Virus record (IMG/VR): IMGVR_UViG_3300032093_000049
Location: 36,017 to 100,016 of that record
Strand: one strand, 5' to 3'
Length of the DNA stretch: 64,000 nucleotides
Source: a virus
Shown here: positions 46,808 to 54,609 of the stretch, piece by piece
How the letters are laid out: every line of letters starts with the position of its first letter
Numbering within the stretch: the stretch's first letter is position 1
Position numbers and translations under genes: made by a program
The notes under the pieces: generated by a model
The model's input: only the letters and a program-made list of their open reading frames with translations
Told to the model about the DNA's origin: nothing
The model's database searches: none

Positions 46808-46978
46808 ATGATTGTATTTCACATAATTGCAGTATTATCAGTAGTAATACTATTTATTTCATGTATAGTAATTGCATTTACTGAAAAGTATATACCAATA
46901 TGGATAAGAATTATTCTGCCATTGCTTACATTTCCTTTGGTTCTTGCAGTATTAGATTCAATTTATAGAAACCTTTAA
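46808..46978 (+). CDS. Small two-helix membrane protein, copy 1 (56 aa)
   Basis: ATG at 46808, TAA at 46976-46978. Two hydrophobic segments (residues 4-24 and 30-50) flank a YIPIWIRI element. It is clearly related to the 56-aa protein at 48245-48415 (shared IP-x-WIRI-x-LP-x-x-TFPLVLA). It is probably an inner-membrane protein of unknown function. Confidence 0.6.
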   Translation: MIVFHIIAVLSVVILFISCIVIAFTEKYIPIWIRIILPLLTFPLVLAVLDSIYRNL

Positions 46979-46992
46979 ATTAGAGTAAGATG
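46974..46992 (+). repeat. Repeated translation leader, copy 0
   Basis: The sequence TTTAAATTAGAGTAAGATG, which includes a stop codon and the next start, closely matches TTTAAATCAGAATAAGATG at 48119-48137, 48229-48247 and 48411-48429. Confidence 0.6.
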
Positions 46993-47523
46993 AAAGCAAA
47001 ACTGATTAAAGAAAAAGACTACTATGACTTGTATAAAATTGATGAAGATGGTAAGAGAGTAACCTTTGCATCTACTGAAGATTACAAACAGAAACTATCC
47101 AAACAAAACTGTGATGAGATATTTGGAGTAGTTGATGTTGAGAAGTTGGCAGATTCAATTTTTGAAAAAGAATCTTCCAATATGCTTCACCCTCAACATC
47201 AAATGAGAAATACTTTCATATTAGGATTCAACAAAGCAATGGAGTTGAATAAAGACAAGGTGTTTAGTAAAGGAGATATGGCTTATATTATGAACATAAT
47301 GTCAATATATGAGCTTTCTTTTGAAGATGCTATTATCAAATTTCAATCCCTACAACAACCAACAGAAATTGAAGTTGAGATTGAGATGAAAAAAGTTGTT
47401 GATAAAACAAAAGTGATTGGTGCAGTAAAGGGAGTTAAGGGTAGTGGAGATAAGATTACAACTTATAAATCAGTGCCAAAACTTGACTCAGAAGGATGCC
47501 TTATATTAACTAAAAAGATTTGA
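46990..47523 (+). CDS. Protein of unknown function, 177 aa
   Basis: The protein is helical/charged with an unusual centre QQPTEIEVEIEMKKVVD and a strand-rich C-terminus. Residues 95-110 (GDMAYIMNIMSIYELSFEDAI) could be an amphipathic helix. It has the repeated leader. The function is unknown. Confidence 0.55.
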   Translation: MKAKLIKEKDYYDLYKIDEDGKRVTFASTEDYKQKLSKQNCDEIFGVVDVEKLADSIFEKESSNMLHPQHQMRNTFILGFNKAMELNKDKVFSKGDMAYIMNIMSIYELSFEDAIIKFQSLQQPTEIEVEIEMKKVVDKTKVIGAVKGVKGSGDKITTYKSVPKLDSEGCLILTKKI

Positions 47524-47524
47524 T

Positions 47525-47815
47525 ATGAAACAAGAAGAACATAAACAAGAGTTTGATAGGTCTAAATACATAGCTGGTATTGACCCTATTGTTGAAGAAA
47601 CACTTGAAGAAGGATATGAAAGAGTATATGACTCAATTGATTATACTGAATTTGATTTCACTTCTTTTAAATTAGGTGCTAAACGGCAAGCTGAAAGGAT
47701 GTACACTTATGATGAGATAAGAACTATTGCATACAATGCTTACTGTAAAGGTCAGTTAGATAATCCTACAGAAGGTGAGTTTAATCTTTGGATACAACAA
47801 TTTAAAAAGAAGTAG
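47525..47815 (+). CDS. Acidic protein, 96 aa
   Basis: The protein is acidic and helical (ERVYDSIDYTEFDFTSFKLGAKRQAERMYTYDEI), similar to short phage proteins that end in IQQFKKK. TAG is the stop. It starts 2 bases after the previous stop. The function is unknown. Confidence 0.55.
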   Translation: MKQEEHKQEFDRSKYIAGIDPIVEETLEEGYERVYDSIDYTEFDFTSFKLGAKRQAERMYTYDEIRTIAYNAYCKGQLDNPTEGEFNLWIQQFKKK

Positions 47816-47816
47816 T

Positions 47817-47957
47817 ATGGGATTTATATTAGGATTTGCAATAGGTGGATTTGTCATGTGGATTGGGTTTAAACAAAATTTAATTCAATGGAAAAAAGAC
47901 CTTGAAAAACTAAAAGACTTTGATACATGGAAAGAATGGAAAAACAGACAGCAGTAG
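47817..47957 (+). CDS. Small membrane protein, 46 aa
   Basis: The start is the ATG at 47817 (MGFILGFAIGGFVMWIGF), directly after the previous stop. It has one membrane helix and a charged tail (WKKDLEKLKDFDTWKEWKN). It overlaps the next gene by 22 bases. Confidence 0.5.
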   Translation: MGFILGFAIGGFVMWIGFKQNLIQWKKDLEKLKDFDTWKEWKNRQQ

Positions 47958-48133
47958 AATGGCTGGTTGAGCAATGTGGATTAAAACCTGACGGTAAATT
48001 AGTCATACAAGCCAAAGCAATGGAGAAAGAGCAGATGTTAGATTTTGGTGACTTTATTATTGATGAATTAGAACCTATGGCTCAGAATAGAGAATGGGTT
48101 GAGGAAAGATATAATTACTTTAAATCAGAATAA
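47936..48133 (+). CDS. Small acidic phage protein (MEKQTAVEWLVEQ family)
   Basis: The start is the ATG at 47936 (MEKQTAVEWLVEQCGLK). The pattern T-A-V-E-W-L-V-E-Q ... A-K-A-M-E-K-E-Q is one I recall from very many Bacteroidota phages and prophages. The function is unknown. This is a useful host hint. Confidence 0.65.
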   Translation: MEKQTAVEWLVEQCGLKPDGKLVIQAKAMEKEQMLDFGDFIIDELEPMAQNREWVEERYNYFKSE

Positions 48134-48137
48134 GATG
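48119..48137 (+). repeat. Repeated translation leader, copy 1
   Basis: TTTAAATCAGAATAAGATG joins the stop of one gene to the start of the next and is identical at 48229-48247 and 48411-48429. Confidence 0.75.
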
Positions 48138-48233
48138 ATTCACAAGAACAGCAATCGGGTGTTAGGCTATACTGATGATGCCACACAGTGTTTACACAAG
48201 GATCCTAATCAGGTGAGTGATTCATTTTTTTAA
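48135..48233 (+). CDS. Tiny protein, 32 aa
   Basis: ATG at 48135 and TAA at 48231-48233, with the repeated leader. It is polar with Cys and His (MIHKNSNRVLGYTDDATQCLHKDP). It may be a degenerate or very small gene. Evidence is the leader and position. Confidence 0.4.
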   Translation: MIHKNSNRVLGYTDDATQCLHKDPNQVSDSFF

Positions 48234-48247
48234 ATCAGAATAAGATG
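48229..48247 (+). repeat. Repeated translation leader, copy 2
   Basis: This is identical to the leader at 48119-48137 and gives the start of the second 56-aa membrane gene. Confidence 0.75.
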
Positions 48248-48415
48248 TCAATAGTAATCATTAATGCCACATGCATATTTATTGCATTTATGGCCGCAGT
48301 AGTAATTGGTATAACTCAAAAGGATATACCATTGTGGATAAGGATAGCATTGCCTGTGTTTACATTTCCTCTTGTGTTAGCAGCAATAGATTTGATTATA
48401 CGTAATTACTTTTAA
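48245..48415 (+). CDS. Small two-helix membrane protein, copy 2 (56 aa)
   Basis: ATG at 48245, TAA at 48413-48415. It has the same length and layout as the protein at 46808-46978, with a shared core W-I-R-I-x-L-P-x-x-T-F-P-L-V-L-A. It is evidence of a recent gene duplication in which the leader was carried along. Confidence 0.6.
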   Translation: MSIVIINATCIFIAFMAAVVIGITQKDIPLWIRIALPVFTFPLVLAAIDLIIRNYF

Positions 48416-48429
48416 ATCAGAATAAGATG
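48411..48429 (+). repeat. Repeated translation leader, copy 3
   Basis: This is identical to the other two leaders and gives the start of the 55-aa Cys-rich gene. Confidence 0.75.
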
Positions 48430-48594
48430 CCAGATATAAGTAAATGTGAAAATGAGGAATGTCCTCTAAAAGAAAAGTGTTATAGATACACAGCTACACC
48501 TTCTCCAGGATTACAATCCTATAGTTACTTTAAACCTGATGAGGAAGGTAAGTGTGATGCGTTTTGGGATAATAAAATGTATAAAGATGAATGA
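48427..48594 (+). CDS. Small Cys-containing phage protein, 55 aa
   Basis: ATG at 48427, TGA at 48592-48594. The pattern C-E-N-E-E-C-P-L-K-E-K-C-Y-R-Y-T-A (Cys residues 7, 12, 18) with a later C-D-A-F-W is one I recall from Bacteroidota phages. It may bind metal. Its end overlaps the next gene by 8 bases. Confidence 0.65.
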   Translation: MPDISKCENEECPLKEKCYRYTATPSPGLQSYSYFKPDEEGKCDAFWDNKMYKDE

Positions 48595-48676
48595 TTTTAA
48601 TGAGAAATGGTACACAATTGGTACTGTAGTAGGCATATTCGCGGGAATTGCAATTGGTTTTTTAATGTTTAATTGA
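48587..48676 (+). CDS. Tiny membrane protein, 29 aa
   Basis: ATG at 48587, TGA at 48674-48676. It has one Gly/Ile-rich membrane helix (TIGTVVGIFAGIAIGFLMF). It overlaps the previous stop, so coupling is likely. The function is unknown. Confidence 0.45.
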   Translation: MNDFNEKWYTIGTVVGIFAGIAIGFLMFN

Positions 48677-48682
48677 TTAGTT

Positions 48683-49099
48683 ATGAAAAAGTTAGTATTT
48701 GTTTTATTGACATTGGTTACATTTAATGTAACTGCACAGTTGGTTGTAAAAGAAGCAGCTAAAGACACTGTTATTTGGCAACTTAGTAAGTTAAACCCAG
48801 TACCTAAACTTGTAAGGTTTAAACTTGAAGATGTAGAAAGCTACACAATTTATTACAAGAATGCTCAGTATACAGCAATTACTGATATTGATTACATCAG
48901 CATCGGTGATTCAACAACTACTAGGCAGTTCTTTGAACTTTGCAAACAAGTAATAGCAGAAGATAAAGAGTATAATGTTGAATTAGACAATAAAGATATT
49001 AGTCTAAGAAAGACATTAGGAACTGTAATGATTTACACCAGTGGATCATACTTTTATTTGTCAGATAAGAACTTAACAGCAATACTTGAAAGACTATGA
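48683..49099 (+). CDS. Secreted protein with signal peptide, 138 aa
   Basis: Residues 1-18 (MKKLVFVLLTLVTFNVTA) are a clear Sec signal peptide with probable cleavage before Gln19, the style of Bacteroidota exported proteins. The mature part is strand-rich and acidic. A phage-encoded periplasmic or exported protein could block superinfection or alter the envelope. Its stop overlaps the next start by 4 bases. Confidence 0.65.
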   Translation: MKKLVFVLLTLVTFNVTAQLVVKEAAKDTVIWQLSKLNPVPKLVRFKLEDVESYTIYYKNAQYTAITDIDYISIGDSTTTRQFFELCKQVIAEDKEYNVELDNKDISLRKTLGTVMIYTSGSYFYLSDKNLTAILERL

Positions 49100-49302
49100 G
49101 AGTAGAGATTTTAATGAATGGTACAGTTAAGATTGTGCTTATTCCAGAGAATGATATTGAGACAGCTATTGTAAAGCAGGTTGCTGCCGGTGGTGTAGAT
49201 GCTACTATTATTACGCAACACACACAGATCTTGGATAAGGTTATACAAGATGGATTAGTTATATCACCTCAGAAGGGAGATGGCAGTAGTTTCAAAGGTT
49301 AA
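49096..49302 (+). CDS. Small protein, 68 aa
   Basis: The protein is strand-rich at first (VEILMNGTVKIVLIPENDIE), then helical (AIVKQVAAGG). It overlaps the SPL-like gene by 23 bases. The function is unknown; it could modify or help its enzyme partner. Confidence 0.55.
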   Translation: MRVEILMNGTVKIVLIPENDIETAIVKQVAAGGVDATIITQHTQILDKVIQDGLVISPQKGDGSSFKG

Positions 49303-50149
49303 GAGAAAGTCAATGGTTATAAGACCCAGTGGCCGTAGTACGGACTTTATTAGTCCAAGCTTTGGCCACGGGTGTCTTTATAACTGTACTTATTGTTACA
49401 TGAAGAGACACAAACCGGAAGGATTAAGCATAGCAACTAATACTATGGATATCCTGACGGAGATTAATTCACATGCATACTTTGCAGATGTAGAGAAACC
49501 AAATCAGACGGGAGAGTATGTAACTTATGATATTTCTTGTAATGAAGACTTTGCTCTGCATGCTAAATATCATGAATGGGAAAAGATCTTTGCATTCTTT
49601 AGAGATCATCCACTTGCTATGGGTTCATTTGCTACTAAGTATGTAAATAAGGATTTACTTAAGTTTAATCCTGAAGGTAAAATCAGAATTAGATTTAGTC
49701 TTATGCCTGAACATTATAGAAGAATACTTGAACCAAATACTTCTTCTACGTTTGAAAGAATTGAAGCCCTTGATATGTTTATTGATGCTGGCTATGAAGT
49801 TCATCTTAATTTTAGTCCTGTCATTGTAAAAGCTTTTTGGTTAGAAAGTTACAGGGATTTGTTTGATGCAGTTAGTGCAAGAGCAAATGTTTTTGCCTGG
49901 GATACTAATGATGTCAAAGCTGAAGTAATCTTCTTAACACACAATGAACAGAAACATTTGTACAATCTAGAGCATAATCTACCAGGTGAGGAGCTATTAT
50001 GGAAACCAGAAATACAAGAGAGTAAAATATCTGAGTATGGTGGTAAGAATATCAGGTATAAACATGATCTAAAAGCTGAGTATATTAAACAGTTTACTGA
50101 GCTACATGACCAGATTATACCTTGGAACACAATAAGATATATTTTCTGA
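49280..50149 (+). CDS. Spore-photoproduct-lyase-like radical SAM enzyme
   Basis: This 289-aa protein matches B. subtilis SPL across most of its length. Residues 29-41 are GHGCLYNCTYCYM with the Cx3Cx2C iron-sulfur motif (C32, C36, C39). C87 in YDISCNED aligns with the essential hydrogen-donor Cys of SPL (FEASCTSD). FATKYVNKDLL, IRIRFSLMPEHYRRILEPNTSS and INFSPV-like segments also line up with SPL. SPL repairs UV thymine dimers directly, using S-adenosylmethionine. It is close to UDG and NinB-like genes. The family is a strong match; the substrate is inferred. Confidence 0.85.
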   Translation: MAVVSKVKRKSMVIRPSGRSTDFISPSFGHGCLYNCTYCYMKRHKPEGLSIATNTMDILTEINSHAYFADVEKPNQTGEYVTYDISCNEDFALHAKYHEWEKIFAFFRDHPLAMGSFATKYVNKDLLKFNPEGKIRIRFSLMPEHYRRILEPNTSSTFERIEALDMFIDAGYEVHLNFSPVIVKAFWLESYRDLFDAVSARANVFAWDTNDVKAEVIFLTHNEQKHLYNLEHNLPGEELLWKPEIQESKISEYGGKNIRYKHDLKAEYIKQFTELHDQIIPWNTIRYIF

Positions 50150-50150
50150 T

Positions 50151-50612
50151 ATGGCAATTAGTATAGGTGGTGATTGGGATATTGATAAAAAAATATCCAA
50201 AGCAACTCTAAGTAAAAGAAAGAGTTTGGTAAAGAAAATTATAGAAGAACACTTTGAAATGACCTTAGTTGATACAACCCCTGTTGGTAAGAATCTAAAT
50301 TACTTATGGTGGATGTATAGAAAAGGTACAAAGCAAGATCAATTTAAACCCTTCATTCTAATCTTTGAGATCAATTTATTAGTATCTTTAAATATACTCA
50401 AGGAAGATGAAGGGAAGAATATTGAATCTATGCTTGAGTCTCAGGATGAGGATAACTACTACATGGCTCTTCTTGTCATTGACAAACAACGTGAAGAAAG
50501 AATTAAACTTCACGGTAAATGGAATAAGACAGATGTATCAAAAGAGTTTGTAGATTTGGTAATGAATTATTCTGATAAAGTAGTAAAGAATTACCCAATT
50601 AATAAAAGATAA
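50151..50612 (+). CDS. Helical protein of unknown function, 153 aa
   Basis: This helical protein has a basic start (KKISKATLSKRKSLVKKIIEEHFE), a WWMYRKG segment and a Lys/Arg-rich end (KQREERIKLHGKWNKTD). It starts 2 bases after the SPL-like gene. The family is not recognised. Confidence 0.55.
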   Translation: MAISIGGDWDIDKKISKATLSKRKSLVKKIIEEHFEMTLVDTTPVGKNLNYLWWMYRKGTKQDQFKPFILIFEINLLVSLNILKEDEGKNIESMLESQDEDNYYMALLVIDKQREERIKLHGKWNKTDVSKEFVDLVMNYSDKVVKNYPINKR

Positions 50613-50615
50613 ATC

Positions 50616-50873
50616 ATGAGAGAAGAAGAACTTATAGAAGAAGGATTTGAGAGAGTTGATGTTCTTGTAGAAGAGAGTGGTGATCAAAGTGATTACTATT
50701 ACTATACACTTAATCTTGAACCTGCTCTTGATTTGACATCTAATGCTAGTGATGAAGCCGGTGAAAAGAATTGGGTAGTTTACTGCTATGACTTGGAGAT
50801 ATGTATTAGAGATATAGAAGATATACAAACTCTAATTCTACTCTATAAGAAGTGGGCTAAGAATAAAATGTAA
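50616..50873 (+). CDS. Acidic protein, 85 aa
   Basis: The protein is acidic with YYYYTL and WVVYCYDLEICIRDIEDI strands and a helical end (TLILLYKKWAKNK). It starts 4 bases after its upstream neighbour. The function is unknown. Confidence 0.55.
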   Translation: MREEELIEEGFERVDVLVEESGDQSDYYYYTLNLEPALDLTSNASDEAGEKNWVVYCYDLEICIRDIEDIQTLILLYKKWAKNKM

Positions 50874-50878
50874 TCCTT

Positions 50879-51265
50879 ATGTTTTCAGGAACTTTAGTGA
50901 AGAAAAACTCCAAGCTGGGTTATTCTAATAAGAAAGATATGCTCTTGTATAATCTCTTCTTAGAAAAGATACAGGAAGGAGAAGAAGTAGAAATATTTAT
51001 TTGTAAAAAAGGTAAGAAGGGTAGTGCTGCCCAGATTGCTAAGATACATGCAAGTATCAGAGAGCTTGCAGGTGAATTAGGTTTTAGCTTTGATGATATG
51101 AAACTTATTATCAAAGAGAAAGCCGGGCTTTGTTATGAGATATATGATGATGGCACAAAGAAAGCTATGTGCAAATCCTTTGGTGATTGTAGTACTATGG
51201 AGCTTACTCTTGCTATAGAAGCATTAAATGAGTTAGCTAGTAAGTACAATATTATTCTTGGGTAG
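50879..51265 (+). CDS. NinB-like recombination protein
   Basis: This 128-aa protein has the NinB-type order: basic residues then KKGSAAQIAKIHASIRELAGELGFSFDDMKLIIKEKAGL (about residues 45-83), then FGDCSTMELTLAIEALNELASKYNI. In lambda NinB (Orf) the matching helices bind single-stranded DNA and aid recombination. Homology is by pattern. Its 3' end overlaps the minus-strand gene 51252-51566 tail to tail. Confidence 0.5.
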   Translation: MFSGTLVKKNSKLGYSNKKDMLLYNLFLEKIQEGEEVEIFICKKGKKGSAAQIAKIHASIRELAGELGFSFDDMKLIIKEKAGLCYEIYDDGTKKAMCKSFGDCSTMELTLAIEALNELASKYNIILG

Positions 51266-51566
51266 GTGCTACATAACCTTCATCACCAGGTTCAAGAATT
51301 TCTTTTTCATCATAAAGATTATTTTGCTGAGCTTGTCTCTCTATTTCTGCTAGTAAAAGTGTTGTAGTATAGAATGATCTTTCAAAGTCATTCATATCCT
51401 CATACTTACCAGTCATAATTTTCTTTAGAGATTCTTCTCTTTCAGAATCATCTTTGATTGTTTGAAAGAGATGGTAAGACAAAGCTTTTACCATTAAATA
51501 AAAGCTCTTGTTGACTTTAACTTCAACAAGTGCATCATTCTTAAGTTCTTTTACTTTAATTGCCAT
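51252..51566 (-). CDS. Minus-strand gene embedded in the plus-strand block, 104 aa
   Basis: The start chosen is the ATG at 51566 (MAIKVKELKNDALVEVKVNKSFYLMVKALSYHLF). The protein is helical with an acidic end (LEPGDEGYVAPTQE). It overlaps the NinB-like gene tail to tail by 14 bases, and its start is 18 bases from the divergent UDG start. It is the only clear leftward gene between 33 and 64 kb. The function is unknown. Confidence 0.55.
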   Translation of the reverse strand: MAIKVKELKNDALVEVKVNKSFYLMVKALSYHLFQTIKDDSEREESLKKIMTGKYEDMNDFERSFYTTTLLLAEIERQAQQNNLYDEKEILEPGDEGYVAPTQE

Positions 51567-51584
51567 AACACAAATATAAAAATT

Positions 51585-52298
51585 ATGAGTTACAAACTTG
51601 ATATTGAAGAAATAAAAGACAAAATACATGCTAAGCTAGAACCATCAGGATGGGGAAGAGTACTAAGAACATTTATCTACAGTAAAGAATTTGAGACTAT
51701 TGTTAGTCAGTTAGTAAAGCAAACCCAAGATGGTAAAAGATTTACTCCTACTATGAAGAACTGGTTTAGAGCATTTGAAGAGTGTCCCTATGATCAGTTA
51801 AAAGTAGTTGTAGTAGGTCAGGATCCATACCCAGGGTTAGGTCATGCTGATGGGATAGCATTTAGTCTTAAAGACACTGATGATATGCAACCAAGTTTAG
51901 AGTATATGTTTGATGCAATAAACAGAACTGTTTACAACGGTGTAACTGCATGCAGAGATAAAAATCTAACAAGATGGGCTAACCAAGGTGTGTTGTTACT
52001 TAATACTGCTTTGACAACTAATGTAGGTAAGGTAGGTCAACATTATCTTATATGGAGACCTTTCTTAGCCTATGTGTTTGATTGGTTATCTTGGAATAAC
52101 CCAGGCCTTGTGTATATCTATATGGGTAAAAAAGCAGAAGAGTGGTCAGACTGTGTTAATGATAACAACTATAAGTTCAATGTAACACACCCTGCTTCAG
52201 CAAGTTACAACAACTTAAAAGAATGGGATTGTAAAAATGTTTTTCAACAGACATCTGAGATAGTAAAGAGAAACTATAAATTTGACATAGAATGGTAG
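51585..52298 (+). CDS. ung: Family 1 uracil-DNA glycosylase
   Basis: This 237-aa protein has the water-activating motif GQDPYPGLGHADGIAFS (D80) and the second motif HPASASYN near residue 206. In family 1, the first motif is GQDPYH and the second HPSPLS, so both have substitutions: His to Pro at the first motif and S-P-L-S to A-S-A-S at the second. The core fold and the catalytic Asp are kept. It would remove uracil from phage or host DNA. It overlaps the next gene by 7 bases. Confidence 0.8.
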   Translation: MSYKLDIEEIKDKIHAKLEPSGWGRVLRTFIYSKEFETIVSQLVKQTQDGKRFTPTMKNWFRAFEECPYDQLKVVVVGQDPYPGLGHADGIAFSLKDTDDMQPSLEYMFDAINRTVYNGVTACRDKNLTRWANQGVLLLNTALTTNVGKVGQHYLIWRPFLAYVFDWLSWNNPGLVYIYMGKKAEEWSDCVNDNNYKFNVTHPASASYNNLKEWDCKNVFQQTSEIVKRNYKFDIEW

Positions 52299-52885
52299 AT
52301 ATCTTTAACAAACTGCTTAAGAATGATCTTACTCCTAATCAACTTTATTTGTTGTGGTGTAAGAAGCATAACATGTGTCCTTTGTTTAATCTTAACCTGA
52401 CCGTAGAATATATGCGGTTAACTAATGATGGATGGTTGCTAGAAGATGGTAAATTATCTGGTAGAGCATTTGTCTTAGTACAGGAGTTAGAATCATTCTT
52501 CAAAAACAGTAAGAAGAAAACATCTTCTGCTATTATGGGTGAAGATTTTGACAAAAGAATTGATGAATATTTAGAAATTTTTCCTAAATTTAAACTTCCA
52601 TCTGGTAAATATGCTAGGACTGACAAGAAGAATTTAGAGAATAATTTTAGGTGGTTCTTTGAGAATCACAATTATGATTGGGAGACGGTGATTAATGCAA
52701 CAAAAATGTATGTAGATGAATATGAAAGGCAGGGATATAAGTACATGAGGACATCACAGTACTTTATCAGAAAACAAAACTCCGCAGAAAAATCATTTGA
52801 ATCTGAACTAGCAAACTATTGTGAAGTATATCAGAATGGTGGCGGGGATTACACAGAAACACATTTTAGTGAGAGAGTAGTATGA
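52292..52885 (+). CDS. Putative helicase loader / primosomal protein
   Basis: This 197-aa protein has a helical N-terminus, then residues 85-165 (LEIFPKFKLPSGKYARTDKKNLENNFRWFFENHNYDWETVINATKMYVDEY) that I recall from proteins next to DnaB-type helicases in Bacteroidota phages. It lies two genes before the helicase and overlaps the small membrane gene by 4 bases. Loader function is inferred from position. Confidence 0.5.
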   Translation: MVDIFNKLLKNDLTPNQLYLLWCKKHNMCPLFNLNLTVEYMRLTNDGWLLEDGKLSGRAFVLVQELESFFKNSKKKTSSAIMGEDFDKRIDEYLEIFPKFKLPSGKYARTDKKNLENNFRWFFENHNYDWETVINATKMYVDEYERQGYKYMRTSQYFIRKQNSAEKSFESELANYCEVYQNGGGDYTETHFSERVV

Positions 52886-53067
52886 GAAGTTTTAGACTTC
52901 TCAGTATTGCTGTAATAGGAACAATCATTGGTTATACAGTTATTAACCTTGTTATTGTACCCCTGTCTATCTGGCAATATCTGGGAATAGAATTAGTAAT
53001 TACAGTGTTACATCTTCTCTATAACTACGCAAAGAGAGAAGAACAAACACAAGTAATAGATGAGTAA
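52882..53067 (+). CDS. Small two-helix membrane protein, 61 aa
   Basis: Two hydrophobic segments (LLSIAVIGTIIGYTVINLVIV and LGIELVITVLHLLYN) are followed by a charged tail. It lies between the loader-like gene and the helicase, overlapping both by 4-8 bases. It may anchor replication at the membrane, which is speculative. Confidence 0.5.
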   Translation: MRSFRLLSIAVIGTIIGYTVINLVIVPLSIWQYLGIELVITVLHLLYNYAKREEQTQVIDE

Positions 53068-54067
53068 TGTAAACAAGACTCCAAAGAAAAGATGGAGTAG
53101 TCAGAGGGAGGGTTTTCAAGAGTCACTTAGATATCTGCAAGGTAGAATGCAGGGTAATATCAGAAGCCTCAAGACACCTTGGCCAAAGTTTAATGATGCT
53201 ATGACAGATGGTATTGAATGGAATACTATTACTGTTATTGGAGGAAGACCTGCAAGTGGTAAGACATTGATTGCTGAGCAAATTGTAAGGGAATCATTTG
53301 TTCTGAATCCAGGGGAAAATTTCAGAGTCTTGCAGTTTCAGTTTGAGATGCTTGCAAGAAGTTCTGCAATCAGGGAATACTCCAGTGTCATAGGTAGGTC
53401 ATATAAGTACTTATGTAGTGCTGATGGTAAGCTAAGTGATACTGATTTACAAAGATGTTATGATTATGCAAAGTCCAAAGTTAAATATCCCATAGATATA
53501 GTAGAGACACCTTGTACAATAGCTGAATTCAAGGAGATTATAGGGGAGTATATGATGGAACACGCAACGTATGATTCTACAGGCAATATGATTTTTCCAA
53601 AAGTGTTGATTACTATAGATCACTCTTTATTGTTTAAGAAAGCACCTTATGAGAAAGATAAGCATGATATGCTTAACAATCTTGGTGAGATGCTTACACA
53701 CCTCAAAAGAGTTTATCCTATAGCTTTTGTTGTGCTGAGTCAGCTCAATAGAAATATAGATAACCCTGAGAGAAATGAAGAGGGTAAATATGGTAATTAC
53801 ATACTTGAATCTGATTTATTTGGGGCAGATGCTCTGTTACAGCATGCTGATACTGTTATAGGTATCAATAGACCTGCTAAACAGAAGATTAGGTTTTATG
53901 GCCCTGATAGGTATGTGATTGAGGATGACCGGGTTTTAGTATTACACTTTCTAAAATGTAGAAATGGTGATACAAGACTAAGTTTCTTTAAAGCTGAATT
54001 TGAGAAAATGAAAATTGTAGAGATGATTACACCTCCTCAACAGGAGAAAAGACTAACAACTAAATAA
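53060..54067 (+). CDS. Replicative DNA helicase, DnaB-type RecA core
   Basis: This 335-aa protein has Walker A GRPASGKT (residues 62-69), Walker B-like VLITIDHSLL and a later VVLSQLNRN segment with the Q/N sensor, plus a C-terminal strand region with a probable arginine finger. It lacks the N-terminal domain of host DnaB (about 470 aa), so it is a core-only helicase, common in phages. It is followed by Sak4-like and candidate SSB genes in a replication cluster. Confidence 0.85.
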   Translation: MSNVNKTPKKRWSSQREGFQESLRYLQGRMQGNIRSLKTPWPKFNDAMTDGIEWNTITVIGGRPASGKTLIAEQIVRESFVLNPGENFRVLQFQFEMLARSSAIREYSSVIGRSYKYLCSADGKLSDTDLQRCYDYAKSKVKYPIDIVETPCTIAEFKEIIGEYMMEHATYDSTGNMIFPKVLITIDHSLLFKKAPYEKDKHDMLNNLGEMLTHLKRVYPIAFVVLSQLNRNIDNPERNEEGKYGNYILESDLFGADALLQHADTVIGINRPAKQKIRFYGPDRYVIEDDRVLVLHFLKCRNGDTRLSFFKAEFEKMKIVEMITPPQQEKRLTTK

Positions 54068-54075
54068 TGTAAATT

Positions 54076-54606
54076 ATGAGTTTATCAACTAAAAGTACAA
54101 TCAACAGGTATGAGAAAACTGAAGAGCTGATTAAACACCATGAGTGGAAGTTTAATCTCATTCAGGAAGACAGTCCTTTGTTTATTCCCAAGTGTGCTTA
54201 TGTTCCTAAAGGAAAGAGTGAACAACATATTGGTTTCTTTCCAAGTGAGATCAAGAAAGGTAAGGACATTTACACGGAGTTTACAAGTATTGAACTTGAA
54301 CCTGAAGACCCAAACAGAACTCTTTACAAGTGGAGGCATAATCCTCACTATGAAGAAGAGTATGACAAAACTGAAGTGACCGCAACAGGTCAATTTAGGT
54401 ATTTGATTCCTGTATCAGAACTTGTTAAGATTGAGTTTGAACCACAGGATGCTACAGAGACAGGTGTGTTTCCTGACTTTGAAGAGATAATGGATCCAGA
54501 TTCTGATTCTCCTATCAGTCAATTGACTATTAGAGATCTTGCTGCAATCTTGTTAAAGAAACCAGTGAGTCAGAAAGCATGGTTAAATGAAATTATCAAA
54601 TCTTAA
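54076..54606 (+). CDS. Replication-cluster protein of unknown function, 176 aa
   Basis: The protein is strand-rich in residues 25-120 (WKFNLIQEDSPLFIPKCAYVPKGKSEQHIGFFPSEIK) with an acidic C-terminal third. It lies between helicase and Sak4-like genes with intervals of 8 and 4 bases. It may be a replication accessory or OB-fold protein. The family is not recognised. Confidence 0.5.
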   Translation: MSLSTKSTINRYEKTEELIKHHEWKFNLIQEDSPLFIPKCAYVPKGKSEQHIGFFPSEIKKGKDIYTEFTSIELEPEDPNRTLYKWRHNPHYEEEYDKTEVTATGQFRYLIPVSELVKIEFEPQDATETGVFPDFEEIMDPDSDSPISQLTIRDLAAILLKKPVSQKAWLNEIIKS

Positions 54607-54609
54607 GTT

